Assembly: GCA_040755755.1 (NCBI GenBank)
Contig: JBFLZW010000006.1
Span: forward strand, 62,001 to 126,000
Source: a bacterium
GTDB taxonomy: Bacteria; SZUA-182; DTGQ01
DNA length: 64,000 nucleotides
Direction of reading: 5' to 3'
Both the position numbers and the translations under genes were made by a program. Within the stretch, counting starts at the first letter, position 1, and the number at the start of each line of letters is the position of its first letter. The notes under the pieces are model-generated. The model ran no database searches. It worked only from the letters and a program-made list of their open reading frames with translations, and was not told the DNA's origin. Of the stretch, positions 29,190 through 38,206 are shown piece by piece.

Positions 29190-29399
29190 ATGAATACTTT
29201 GGAACATTACCAGCATGCGAACTATGCAAACCATACGGTCATGTCCGGGCCGAAAGAGTCAAACCCGATGAATAAAATTGAATTTTCCATTCTGCCCAGA
29301 GAAAGGTTAGTGAGCGATATCGAGAAGCGGATGATGGCTGTCGAAAAGATGTTGTACAGGCTGGATAATGAGCCACCTGATGAGAGAGTCACACCGTAA
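29190..29399 (+). CDS. Small hypothetical protein
   Basis: 69 residues, MNTLEHYQHANYANHTVMS..., with a helical, charged C-terminal half (EKRMMAVEKMLYRLDNEPP). GGTGGAGGGGG lies about 8 nt before the ATG. No family is recognised. It may be co-transcribed with the sulfatase/TPR gene, about 100 nt upstream. Coding status is uncertain. Confidence 0.45.
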   Translation: MNTLEHYQHANYANHTVMSGPKESNPMNKIEFSILPRERLVSDIEKRMMAVEKMLYRLDNEPPDERVTP

Positions 29400-29957
29400 T
29401 CGGGACCCCAGGCGGTTCCTTTGCCTGCGTCTCTTTGCCGGTATTTTCATTTCCCTTCGATGAGGAGAGCAGGAATCCCCCGGTGGAGAGTCTTGTCACC
29501 ACTTTATCTTTATTTTATAATTAGCCGATGTAAGAATTTGACAATCGCCACACTTGTTTACTATACTATAAATATAGCTGCCTATATAGATAGCTTATTC
29601 TGTTTATGTGTCCATGCCTTTCCTTTTTGAACTTGGAAGAGCTCTTCCTGGCGAGAACACGGGAGAGCGATTTTTTTTCAATTCTGCAGATACGTAATTA
29701 CTCAGGTAGATAGACTGCAGGTATTTGACTTGCAGAAAACCATTGAGAAAAACAGAAGCCGGAATGCAGGGAAAATGCTTTTATTCTGATTCCTGATTTC
29801 TGACTCCTGACTCCTGAATTCTCAAGAATGCAGTTTCACCAACTTGCGTAATTATGCGGATAAAATTTTACCTCATACTTGATGTGAGGAGGTATAATCC
29901 CCGGCTTTTCGACAGCCAAAAAAGAACAACTTATTTATGAGGTTAGTGAGGTTTACT
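29400..29957. repeat. Gap before the cytochrome gene with a dispersed repeat
   Basis: 29786-29822 is a copy of the TTTCTGACTCCTGACTCCTG family. CCTCA and TGAGG around 29871-29891 form a short hairpin just before the cytochrome gene. No gene is supported. I looked for a c-di-GMP riboswitch and did not find its core. Confidence 0.5.
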
Positions 29958-32900
29958 ATGGTTAAAACAAGCAAAACGAAACAAAAATTACCCTTATTCC
30001 AAGTAAACGCGGCCTGCTTCTTTTTCATGTCATTTATCATACTTTCCACTATCTTACCTTCGGCAACTCCATCTCTTGCCAATCCCCTTTGCACTATACA
30101 TCAGAGCAGCTCCCGAGGACCACAGGTCAACTGTACCTATTGCCATGCTGATCCCTATCCAGGATATCTCAATGACGGACTGCTCCTGGACGACACCACC
30201 GTCTGCGATCAATGCCACAGCCCGACAGGGCAATTTAACGGGACGGGGAGCGCCAAGGACAACTGGCAGGACGGGGGGGTGTATAACGGCAATCAATTAA
30301 AGCCGGGCAGGGAAAAATGGTGTGTCAACTGTCATGATGACGGAGCTTGTACGATCAATGGTGTTCCTGCACCCAATATTGCAGGTCTATCCATGAGCGG
30401 AGACTGGCAAAATTCGGCCACCATAGTGTATCCGACTGGCCCGGATGCGGGGAAAATCCTGGACGGGGACCCTGAAACCGGTATCAACAGCGGGGTAATT
30501 ATCTTTGATCTGGGTGATCCTGCCGTCGTTTCTCATGTCAGGCTTTATACCGCTGCTGGGGAGTCGGCCCAATGGGAACTCTGGGGAGGAAACGATCTCA
30601 ACACCTGGAGCAGAGTATTGCTTGGACCATCAGTGATTTATGCCGCACCGGTCTGGCTGACAGAGCTTGCAGGTGAATGGAATGAAATCAGGCTGGATAA
30701 ATTTATCCCGGTTCGGTACCTCAAACTGGTCAAGGCGAGTGCGTGGCCGCTCAGTGGAAATTACCTGCGCGAATTTGAATACAAAAAGGACTTGCAATAT
30801 GGCTACTACGTTACCGGCCATAAGATCGAATGCGATAACTGCCACGATCTGGCCAGCGTCCACATCGATGGTGAGAGCAGGACCTACAGTGCCAGTGCCA
30901 GTCCCAACAACTACCAGGCAGGCTACCGCCTGAAGGACGTGGAGGTGGATGGAGAGATGAAGCCTCCGCTCGAGATTCCCCGGATAGGGTGCAACAGTGG
31001 GACAAATCCCAAAACCAGCAATGACTTTGCTCTCTGCTTCGCCTGCCATAATAAATATAAGCTCCTGGGTGATGCCTATGGAGCGGACCAATTTATGCAG
31101 GATCCCCTGGCTACGAATTTCCGCAATGACGATCATGTCGATGAAAACCTGAAGGTGAAAAACGAGCACCTTCGCCATCTCCAGGGAAGGGGCTACTGCG
31201 GTAACAGTAAGGACTGGGACTCTGACTGGGATGGTACCGGAGATTCACCTCAGAGCTGCACGGCCTGTCACAATGTTCACGGTTCTCCCTCTCCGGCCAT
31301 GATCAGGCATGGAGAACTGGCCAGTACACCGGGCACTGCCAACAAATCTCCCCTGCTGAACTTTCAGTATCTCAAGAGAGGTGTGGAAGGAGATGTAACT
31401 GATTCGAGCCTGATGAGCGTTTCTGAAAGCGCTGGCGGACAGACCCAGTTCAGGGGATCGGGGCCAGGGACGATAGGGAAAAATCAGATGTGCAACATGT
31501 GTCATAATGATAAAATAACCTATCACCGTGAGCCGGTAACTTCACCCATCGCCCAGTGTCTGGACTGCCACACCACTGCGAGCGTAGCTGCAATCAATCC
31601 AAGTCATGCCACTCACCTGTCGGTGGATCCCCGTGGCCCGACCATTAGCTGCAAGATCTGCCATAGTGATTGCAGCCAAGGCAGCCCTCATCTGAAATTG
31701 ATGGCTGATGGTAAATCATTACCAGAGACTACGGCCTGCGATATCTGTCATAGCAAGGACGGTGTCTTTGACGGAGTGAACGATCAGGTGATCGGTGCTA
31801 AAATTAATTGGCAGGATGGAGTATACCAGAAGCCGGAACGCCTTGATCTGAAGCAAGGTCTGGAAAACTGGTGCGCCACTTGTCATGATGCGGGGACTTC
31901 ACTCTGCAGCGAAGTATCGGCCCCGAACGTCATGGGGGATAACGCTACCTATGGTTATAATATCAATGGCCACAAAATCGCCTGCTCGGCCTGTCACGAC
32001 CTGACCCTGGCCCACATTGATGCTGATGCCCGGACGTATTCGAAAAATTCCAATCCCCTGGATACCAGCGATCCTCATAATTACCAGAATGGATATCGGT
32101 TGAAACACCGGATGATTATCCCTCTGACTATCGGCAACCAGGGATCCGATGTCAGGGCAAGGTTTGCCCTCTGCTTTGAATGCCACGATTATGATAAAAT
32201 CATGGATAGCAGCGCTCCGTATCAGACCAATTTCCAGGATGATGATGTCAACCGGCATCTTTACCATTTAAACGCCGGAAGAACAGCCTGGGATTCCGAC
32301 TGGAATTACCTGCAGACGGACGATGAGCCTTTAGACTCCCGCCTGAGTTGTCCCGCCTGCCATAACGTACACGGTGCTCCCAATCCGGCCATGATTCGGC
32401 ATGGTGAGTTAATCAGTACTCCCGGAACCCAGGATAAGGTGCCGGCTTTGGATTTTCGCTGGTACAAAGAGGATGGGTTTACTCTGACCGTACTTGGTGA
32501 GGAGAGCCGCTATGGAGATATGCCGCCGCTTGGTGGAGCGGGAGAAGGATCCTTTGAGGATAACAGAGTATGCATTGGCTGTCATAGTGGCGGTAATCTT
32601 ATCAAATATGACCGGGTCTATCAGCATATAACCATGCCTCAAGGTACCTGGGCCAAACCTCCGCTGCCCCCATCGGTGCGAATCCTGAATCCGGTTTCAG
32701 GCAGCGAGGATGTGGCCGTAGATGGCAATTTGAGTTTTCTGCTTCTCTCAAACGGCCAGAATGCACTTGAGCTGGGCACCTTCTCGGTTTCCATTGAGGG
32801 GTCAATCTCCTATGACCAGAATTATCATTATGGCGATAGCGAACTTGAAGTTACCTCTCTTCCGTGGAGACCTCTGGATTATCAGGTGACAGTCTTCCCC

Positions 32901-33806
32901 TCGGCTAATTTCGGTGATCAGGAAAGAATCACGGTGACTATTTCTGTCCAGGATAGTGCAGGCCACCGATTGACTTCTCCTGCCTGGTCCTTTATAACCA
33001 GCGGTTCCATTCCCGTGATCTGGAAGACTCCTCAGGCAGTGCGTACCGCAACCTTCTTCTATCCGGAACGCCTGATCGATGATCAGCTGGAGACCGGAAA
33101 TCCCTTTGCCGGGGGTGCTGCTCACTCAGTAGTTTTCGATTTGGGACAAAGCTATGAAGTAAGCTGGATTCGCCTACTGCTTCCTTCTCCTGAGTCTCGC
33201 AGGTGGACAATATGGGTGAGTGACGATCCGGAAAATTTCGGGACTGCCGTGAAATCGAACTGGATAGCTCAGCCATCCTGGATTACGGTAGATAATACCG
33301 AGGCAACCTTTACGCCTGATTCTGATACCTGGCCTTCCTCGACCGCACCGGCCGGCTATATCGGAACCGATTATCAAACCTGCGCAACCTCAGCCAGTGG
33401 TGATACAGCCACCTGCACCTGGACCCCGCAGATTCCTGCGGAAGGGGATTACCTGGTTTATGCCCTCTGTATCAGCAGTGCCGACAGGGCTCCGGATGCG
33501 GTTTACACCATCAATTATGATGGCGGATCACAGTCAGTAACTGTAAACCAGCAGGGAGATGGAAAAGTGTGGAACTTTCTGGGTACCTATCATTTTGCTC
33601 AAGGAGATTCCGGCAGTATTATCCTGGGCAATGGATCCTCTTCTGACGGCTTCTTTGTAGTAGCGGATGCTATTCGGCTCGTTCCGGTGCCGGCATGGGT
33701 TCAAACTTCCGTCACTCCGAAAACAGGAAGGTATCTTAAGCTCTATACGGATATGGGGCCTTTATCTGAAGATACTATCAAGGAGGTTGACTTCGGCGGG
33801 AATTGA
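29958..33806 (+). CDS. Exported 15-haem c-type cytochrome with discoidin-, Ig- and golvesin-like domains
   Basis: After the signal peptide there are 15 CxxCH motifs between about residues 59 and 876: CTYCH, CDQCH, CVNCH, CDNCH, CFACH, CTACH, CNMCH, CLDCH, CKICH, CDICH, CATCH, CSACH, CFECH, CPACH, CIGCH. They lie in two tandem modules of the same order (NWQDG, APN, GHKI, HID, NYQ, CHNVHG). Only module 1 has a ~130-residue discoidin-like insertion (about 150-270). After the haems come an Ig-like domain (~908-1014), another discoidin-like domain (~1025-1095) and a golvesin/xanthan-lyase C-terminal-like domain (~1128-1248). The frame extends 7 codons upstream; the ATG at 29958 has GTGAGG before it. 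It is probably an extracellular or surface electron carrier. No porin or quinol oxidoreductase is adjacent. Confidence 0.9.
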   Translation: MVKTSKTKQKLPLFQVNAACFFFMSFIILSTILPSATPSLANPLCTIHQSSSRGPQVNCTYCHADPYPGYLNDGLLLDDTTVCDQCHSPTGQFNGTGSAKDNWQDGGVYNGNQLKPGREKWCVNCHDDGACTINGVPAPNIAGLSMSGDWQNSATIVYPTGPDAGKILDGDPETGINSGVIIFDLGDPAVVSHVRLYTAAGESAQWELWGGNDLNTWSRVLLGPSVIYAAPVWLTELAGEWNEIRLDKFIPVRYLKLVKASAWPLSGNYLREFEYKKDLQYGYYVTGHKIECDNCHDLASVHIDGESRTYSASASPNNYQAGYRLKDVEVDGEMKPPLEIPRIGCNSGTNPKTSNDFALCFACHNKYKLLGDAYGADQFMQDPLATNFRNDDHVDENLKVKNEHLRHLQGRGYCGNSKDWDSDWDGTGDSPQSCTACHNVHGSPSPAMIRHGELASTPGTANKSPLLNFQYLKRGVEGDVTDSSLMSVSESAGGQTQFRGSGPGTIGKNQMCNMCHNDKITYHREPVTSPIAQCLDCHTTASVAAINPSHATHLSVDPRGPTISCKICHSDCSQGSPHLKLMADGKSLPETTACDICHSKDGVFDGVNDQVIGAKINWQDGVYQKPERLDLKQGLENWCATCHDAGTSLCSEVSAPNVMGDNATYGYNINGHKIACSACHDLTLAHIDADARTYSKNSNPLDTSDPHNYQNGYRLKHRMIIPLTIGNQGSDVRARFALCFECHDYDKIMDSSAPYQTNFQDDDVNRHLYHLNAGRTAWDSDWNYLQTDDEPLDSRLSCPACHNVHGAPNPAMIRHGELISTPGTQDKVPALDFRWYKEDGFTLTVLGEESRYGDMPPLGGAGEGSFEDNRVCIGCHSGGNLIKYDRVYQHITMPQGTWAKPPLPPSVRILNPVSGSEDVAVDGNLSFLLLSNGQNALELGTFSVSIEGSISYDQNYHYGDSELEVTSLPWRPLDYQVTVFPSANFGDQERITVTISVQDSAGHRLTSPAWSFITSGSIPVIWKTPQAVRTATFFYPERLIDDQLETGNPFAGGAAHSVVFDLGQSYEVSWIRLLLPSPESRRWTIWVSDDPENFGTAVKSNWIAQPSWITVDNTEATFTPDSDTWPSSTAPAGYIGTDYQTCATSASGDTATCTWTPQIPAEGDYLVYALCISSADRAPDAVYTINYDGGSQSVTVNQQGDGKVWNFLGTYHFAQGDSGSIILGNGSSSDGFFVVADAIRLVPVPAWVQTSVTPKTGRYLKLYTDMGPLSEDTIKEVDFGGN

Positions 33807-34340
33807 TCAGCCGGTATAATTGATTATTCTGCCTTACCCTATCCATCTCCCCCAAAGGGGGAGATGGATAGGCATTAACTTGACAATGGTAAATTAGCCA
33901 GCTTGCCTTAACCATACTGAACCACCTTAATAAGGTGAGCATCTTTTCTCCTGACGCCACTCACCCCAACCCTCTCCCCGGAGGGGCAAGGGAGAAAAAC
34001 GCTGCCCCGAATTCTGGGCATGAACTCCGCTATCCCTTAATAGCATTGTATCCCCAAAGGGACGAGGGGGAAAAACGTTGCCCTTGCTCAGGCTCAATCC
34101 CCTGAGCCCAATGCAATGGGTGGAACTGGTTAATACGCAGGGAGTCTGTCATTTCGGAAGGGAAAACTAAAAGGGCCTTGTCTTTCGGCTTGTCATAAGC
34201 CTGTGAAGAGCAAGGCCCTTTGCTGAAATCAGGGGAATAAGGGGGGGATGGGAAAATTCCCCTGATTTTCATTTTATGATAGCTTACAGAACCTCATATC
34301 CATCCGGAGATCATTTCGGTTCCCCCCATACCGATTCCGG
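33807..34340. repeat. Gap with several hairpins and dispersed repeats
   Basis: TCTCCCCCAAAGGGGGAGA near 33847-33867 and a relative at 33958-33993 belong to the GC-rich hairpin family. The two perfect stem-loops at 34171-34268 are described separately. No gene is supported. Confidence 0.5.
34171..34268 (-). terminator. Two adjacent perfect stem-loops after the Gly/Tyr-rich gene
   Basis: Stem 1: AAATCAGGGGAAT (34226-34238) pairs with ATTCCCCTGATTT (34256-34268), 13 bp. Stem 2: AAGGGCCTTG (34171-34180) pairs with CAAGGCCCTT (34211-34220), enclosing GGCTT-gtcat-AAGCC. They lie 70-170 nt downstream of the minus-strand gene that ends at 34341. They could act as a terminator or as a structured RNA; there is only a weak T run. 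Confidence 0.45.
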
Positions 34341-35366
34341 CTAGATTATTCCTAATCCCAGTAACGACAGGCTGGATAAGCCAGCCCCAGCCAACCCAAG
34401 GCCGCCAAGGCCACCCATGGCCAGTCCGGCCAGGGGATCCATGGCTATCCCGGCGGTCAGGGGATCTAATCCGTACAGTCCACCGTATAAGCCTAATCCA
34501 CCTAATCCAGCACCATACAGTCCCAGTCCGCCCAGGGCTGGGATTCCAGCTAATCCGCCTAATGCGGCACCATACAGTCCCAGTCCGCCCAATCCATACA
34601 TTCCAGCGCCATACAATCCACCCAAGCCGTAGAGTCCAGCGCCGTACATTCCACCATAGAGTCCGGCTGTTCCGTAGAGGCTGCCGCCATAGAGTCCGCC
34701 ATAAAGGCCGCTGCCATACACTCCGCCATAAACGCCCATCCCGCCGCCATAACCAGCATATCCACCGCTTGTGTAGGTGCTGTAGCCGTATCCACTGCCG
34801 TAGGGGGAGTATCCGCCGTATGAGCCATAGCTGCTGCCATAGGGGGAATAACCATAACTGCTGCCATAAGGAGAATAGCTGCCGTAGGTGCCGTATGTAC
34901 TATAGGGAGAATAGCTGCCGTAGGGGGAGTATCCGCCATATGAGCCATAGCTGCCATAAGGGGAGTAACCATAGCTACTTCCATAGGGAGAATAGCTGCC
35001 ATAGGTGCCGTATGTACTGTAGGGAGAATAGCTGCCATAGGTGCCGTATGTACTGTAGGGAGAATAGCTGCCATAGGTGCCGTATGTGCTGTAGGGAGAA
35101 TAGCTGCCGTAGGTGCCGTATGTGCTGTAGGGAGAATAGCTGCCGTAGGTGCCGTATGTACTGTAGGGAGAATAGCTGCCATAGGTGCCGTATGTACTGT
35201 AGGGAGAATAGCTGCCATAGGTGCTATAGCTGCTGGAATAAGGATAACTACTATACGTGGAGTAGTCGTACTGAGCCCGGGAAGAGGGAATAAAAACTAT
35301 GAAATTCAGTATTAAAAGTAATGTCCAAAAACCTGGAAAGGTTAGATAGCAAGCTCTTCTCTTCAT
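34341..35366 (-). CDS. Exported Gly/Tyr/Ser-rich repeat protein
   Basis: 341 residues. A signal peptide (MKRRACYLTFPGFWTLLLIL, cleavage near SSRA) is followed by a low-complexity chain dominated by Y, S, G and P. A 12-residue unit YSPYSTYGTYGS is repeated about seven times without gaps (36-bp DNA repeats), then looser YGSYSPYG units and a Gly/Leu-rich half (GLYGGLYG, GLGLYGA) with a hydrophobic tail LLGLGII. Start chosen at 35366: AAGGAG lies 10 nt upstream, whereas the M at 35375 is too close to it and the one at 35399 has no site. No enzyme motif. It is probably an extracellular fibre, coat or adhesin. Confidence 0.75.
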   Translation of the reverse strand: MKRRACYLTFPGFWTLLLILNFIVFIPSSRAQYDYSTYSSYPYSSSYSTYGSYSPYSTYGTYGSYSPYSTYGTYGSYSPYSTYGTYGSYSPYSTYGTYGSYSPYSTYGTYGSYSPYSTYGTYGSYSPYGSSYGYSPYGSYGSYGGYSPYGSYSPYSTYGTYGSYSPYGSSYGYSPYGSSYGSYGGYSPYGSGYGYSTYTSGGYAGYGGGMGVYGGVYGSGLYGGLYGGSLYGTAGLYGGMYGAGLYGLGGLYGAGMYGLGGLGLYGAALGGLAGIPALGGLGLYGAGLGGLGLYGGLYGLDPLTAGIAMDPLAGLAMGGLGGLGLAGAGLSSLSLLGLGII

Positions 35367-36169
35367 TATTTCCATGCTCCTTATAATTAGGTAAAACAAA
35401 CGGTCTTGAGTTCCAGTAACCAGAATACTCCCATCTCAGCGTACAACTTATTTATTCATTCACCCCCCTTGTCCCCTATCCTGCACAGACTCACGCATAC
35501 AGTGATCCAGCAGGTTCGCCCTCAAAGTCACTTTTTTTGCGATATCTGAAGAAGGCAGCAAAAAGAATGCCATAGAGCTTGGACCCTCATGTTATCCAGG
35601 ATTTGTGGCAGGACAGGGCAGGTAAGGCTTATGTACATCCTTAAGTAGAATCTTTTCAAGAAATGGGATCGTAATATTTCAAGTTCCCTGGAATACTTTG
35701 GACTGAAAGTCCCTCCATTGACGCTGGCTTGCAGGAAATCATACAAAATATACTTTAATCATAAACCCTATGTCATTATTATCCACTTTTTGAGAGTTGA
35801 CATACCCTAATTCAGGGGGGACACATTTTTCCTAACCAGCTATTTTTTCTCCGGAAAGACGGATCAGCCCGGAAAAGAAAATTTTTTCCGGATCTGGTGA
35901 AATATTTGCATAAAACTCCAGGGTAGAATGGAGAAGCTTTTTCAGCAGAGATATCTGTTTATTGTTTTGGTAAAGTAAATCATGACTGGTAAGAAACCTT
36001 GTCATAACTATAAGCTTTAATGCAGCCTCTGGAGAGTTTTTTGACACTACCAGAGATATTTTATCAGCAGAGGAGGTGGATAAAACCAGCGATTTTACTC
36101 GAGTTTTCAGGTTTTAGGGATCGTTTTAGGGACTATGTGGATTAATATTCGCTTTCTTGAGGTAGAAAT
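35367..36169. other. Gene-free divergent region between two Gly/Tyr-rich genes
   Basis: About 800 nt between diverging genes. Small frames exist on the minus strand (35528-35746 and 35832-36047) but have neither ribosome site nor recognisable product. CTCTGG...CCAGAG and GGAAAA...TTTTTTCC inverted repeats are present near 35870-36055. It probably carries promoters for both genes. Confidence 0.35.
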
Positions 36170-36910
36170 ATGAAGAGGGAGTTCTTGAATCTTTGTAAGG
36201 TGAGTTTGGTTCTTATCCTTTCTGTAATGTTACTTTCAGTTATGAGTGTCAGACAAGCCCATAGTTATTATGGAGGGCTGTATGGAGGGCTGTATGGTGG
36301 ACTATACGGCGGTCTGTATGGCGGTCTGTATGGCGGTCTGGGTGGTCTGTACGGCCTGAGCAGCCTTTATGGCGGCCTCTATGGCATGTACGGCGGCCTC
36401 TACGGATTGTACGGTGGAGGCCTGTATGGGCTGTATGGCGCTTATAGCCCCTTTAGTCTCCAGAATATGTATTTCCCGATTCAAACCGGAACGGGCTTGA
36501 CCTATCAGGTACCTTTCCTCCAGATCGCTCCGCTTCTTGGAATTGCGGGATTGTATAACAGCCTGTTTCCCAATTTGTTTGGTTCTTCCTCTTCTGGTTA
36601 TGGGAGAGCTTCTCAGCAGGTTATCGCCGCTCTGTATACTGCTCTGACTACTGATCCGGTTCTGGGGCCGGTCCTCTTGGCTGATACAGTTACCTTGAAT
36701 ATTCTGGCCGCTGATGCCGTTCTGGCTGCAGTTGTCGCCGGAGACCCGTTATGGCTGTCTTTCCACGGCTGGCAGGTATTACCACCGAATATTGTCCCTG
36801 CACAGCCTCTCTTGCTTTCAAAGATGGCGGTATCCTGTACTCAGTGTCATTCCAATGTAAACAGCGGCACTTTGTTAGCTGTTGTTCCACTGCCGACTCA
36901 GTTGATATAA
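36170..36910 (+). CDS. Exported Gly/Tyr-rich protein with a C-terminal CxxCH haem motif
   Basis: 246 residues. A signal peptide (VSLVLILSVMLLSVMSVRQA, cleaved near AHS) leads into tandem YGGLYGGL units (about residues 34-95), then a less repetitive domain rich in Ala, Leu and Pro (LLADTVTLNILAADAVLAAV). Near the C-terminus is CTQCH (Cys223-His227), a standard c-type haem attachment motif. A single haem site in a Gly/Tyr-rich exported protein is unusual. GAGG lies 7 nt before the ATG. It is near the multihaem cytochrome gene and a second Gly/Tyr-rich gene, suggesting a shared extracellular structure. No named family is recognised. Confidence 0.75.
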   Translation: MKREFLNLCKVSLVLILSVMLLSVMSVRQAHSYYGGLYGGLYGGLYGGLYGGLYGGLGGLYGLSSLYGGLYGMYGGLYGLYGGGLYGLYGAYSPFSLQNMYFPIQTGTGLTYQVPFLQIAPLLGIAGLYNSLFPNLFGSSSSGYGRASQQVIAALYTALTTDPVLGPVLLADTVTLNILAADAVLAAVVAGDPLWLSFHGWQVLPPNIVPAQPLLLSKMAVSCTQCHSNVNSGTLLAVVPLPTQLI

Positions 36911-37380
36911 TGTGGAGGGTTTGAGAAAAGCACCATCTGGATTACCCTGATTAACGTCTGGTTATTTGATTGCAGAGGAATTTCCATATTTCCATCGATG
37001 CAGGTTTCCAGGCGGTCTAAAAGCCCCCTCAGCCCTGCCTCTCCCCCCACAGGGGGCGAGGGGGCAGGGTGAGGGGATATCTTTTGAGATCGAGGTGACC
37101 TATTATTTCTGTATCGGATGAGGAAAATTATAGCCGGCTTGACAGGCACGCCCGCAGGTTAAAAATATCAGAGAGAGGGTAGTGTCAGAAGTATCTCTTG
37201 CTCCCCTGGGAGAAGAGTCAAGGGGTGTGTTGAGAGAGAGATGGGCAGCCTTATGGTTATGGTAGGCCAGATAAAGGTGATTGCTAGGTTTTCACTTTCA
37301 ATCCCAGGTGATGGGAATGAGAGCCAGGCTCCTGCCTGATTGGGTCCGAGCCCGGAGAGACCCGGAGACGCCGGAGACCA
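36911..37380. repeat. Gap with GC-rich dispersed repeat
   Basis: About 37018-37075 holds CCCCCTCAGCCCTGCCTCTC and CCCCACAGGGGGCGAGG, a member of the same family as 25.1 and 33.8 kb. No gene is supported; 37340-37380 is a GC-rich stretch next to the nuclease gene stop. Confidence 0.5.
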
Positions 37381-38202
37381 CTACGGCTCTCGGCAGGCAT
37401 CGGGCAGGCAGGCAACTGTGGCGCTTTCTGTGGCGCCTTCAGGCTCCAGAGGAAGGCTGTGGACATGCTCGGAGAATATCTTTCTGAACATCAGTTCATA
37501 CGATTTTTCCATCAGGTGTTGCAGGTTTTGGGTGTCATGGGTATTGTATTGCAGCAGAGTGGAAAGAGCCTGCCGGTTACCCTTCTGATACTGTTTCCAG
37601 AGCAGGACCGCATCGTAGCCGGTAAGTCCTCTGACCTCATCCGGCCGGATGATGCCAAACTCTTTTTCGATCCCTTTCAGCCCTCCGGTAAAACCCAGGC
37701 GCTTGAGGAAAAACCGCAGATCAACATGGACATGAGGGAAGTTCATCTGAAGTTGCCGCCGGAGAACCGGAAGGTCGAAACAAACTCCATTATAGGTGAT
37801 AACCAGGTCGTAATTGGCAATCTCCTTTCGAAAAGCTTCCATGTTGTGCCCATTGATAAAGCTCTTCATCTGGTTCTTCCCGTAGAGACCAATTACCGTT
37901 ACCTCATGAGAGGAATTGACATAGATGGATTCGATATCAAGGCAGGCGGCCCGATCGCGAAAGTGGTAAAAGAGTCTCCATAATTCCCGTGAGGGGAGAA
38001 GCTTTTTAAAAAAGTAGATATTATTCTGATTTTGCCTGGATCTTTCGATGTATTTTACCATGGTGCGGTATCTGCGTCCGACCAGTTGTTGACTTGCCGG
38101 TGATTTCAGAAAATCATCCCAGGTAAGAATATTGTTACGCCACAGCATTTGCTCTATTCGGTCCCCAACGCCCGGGATGTGTAAAAATGTATGAAAGAGC
38201 AT
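37381..38202 (-). CDS. YprB-like ribonuclease H-fold (DEDD) nuclease
   Basis: Probable 3'-5' exonuclease of the DEDDy type. The metal-binding motifs appear in order: CLDIES (Asp89, Glu91), VITYNGVCFDLPVLR, and YNTHDTQNL near the C-terminus. The N-terminal part (HIPGVGDRIEQMLW, LTWDDFL) is the helical region seen in YprB. The last ~17 residues are low complexity. It lies 4 nt after the Nudix gene, so it is likely co-transcribed. Substrate (DNA or RNA) unknown. Confidence 0.85.
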   Translation of the reverse strand: MLFHTFLHIPGVGDRIEQMLWRNNILTWDDFLKSPASQQLVGRRYRTMVKYIERSRQNQNNIYFFKKLLPSRELWRLFYHFRDRAACLDIESIYVNSSHEVTVIGLYGKNQMKSFINGHNMEAFRKEIANYDLVITYNGVCFDLPVLRRQLQMNFPHVHVDLRFFLKRLGFTGGLKGIEKEFGIIRPDEVRGLTGYDAVLLWKQYQKGNRQALSTLLQYNTHDTQNLQHLMEKSYELMFRKIFSEHVHSLPLEPEGATESATVACLPDACREP

Positions 38203-38206
38203 CTTC

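Noticed and set aside
29400-29540. c-di-GMP riboswitch before the cytochrome
   Set aside because: Only short similarities; the conserved core and pairing are not present.
34880-35220. Possible CRISPR array from the 36-bp periodicity
   Set aside because: The repeats are contiguous without unique spacers and are in frame with a coding gene; no cas genes.
34562-35293. A Cys-rich repeat protein on the plus strand (RENSCHRCRMYC units)
   Set aside because: It is the reverse reading of the Gly/Tyr/Ser repeats; the minus-strand frame has the signal peptide and ribosome site.
35832-36047. 71-codon minus-strand frame between the Gly/Tyr-rich genes
   Set aside because: No ribosome site, composition not protein-like.
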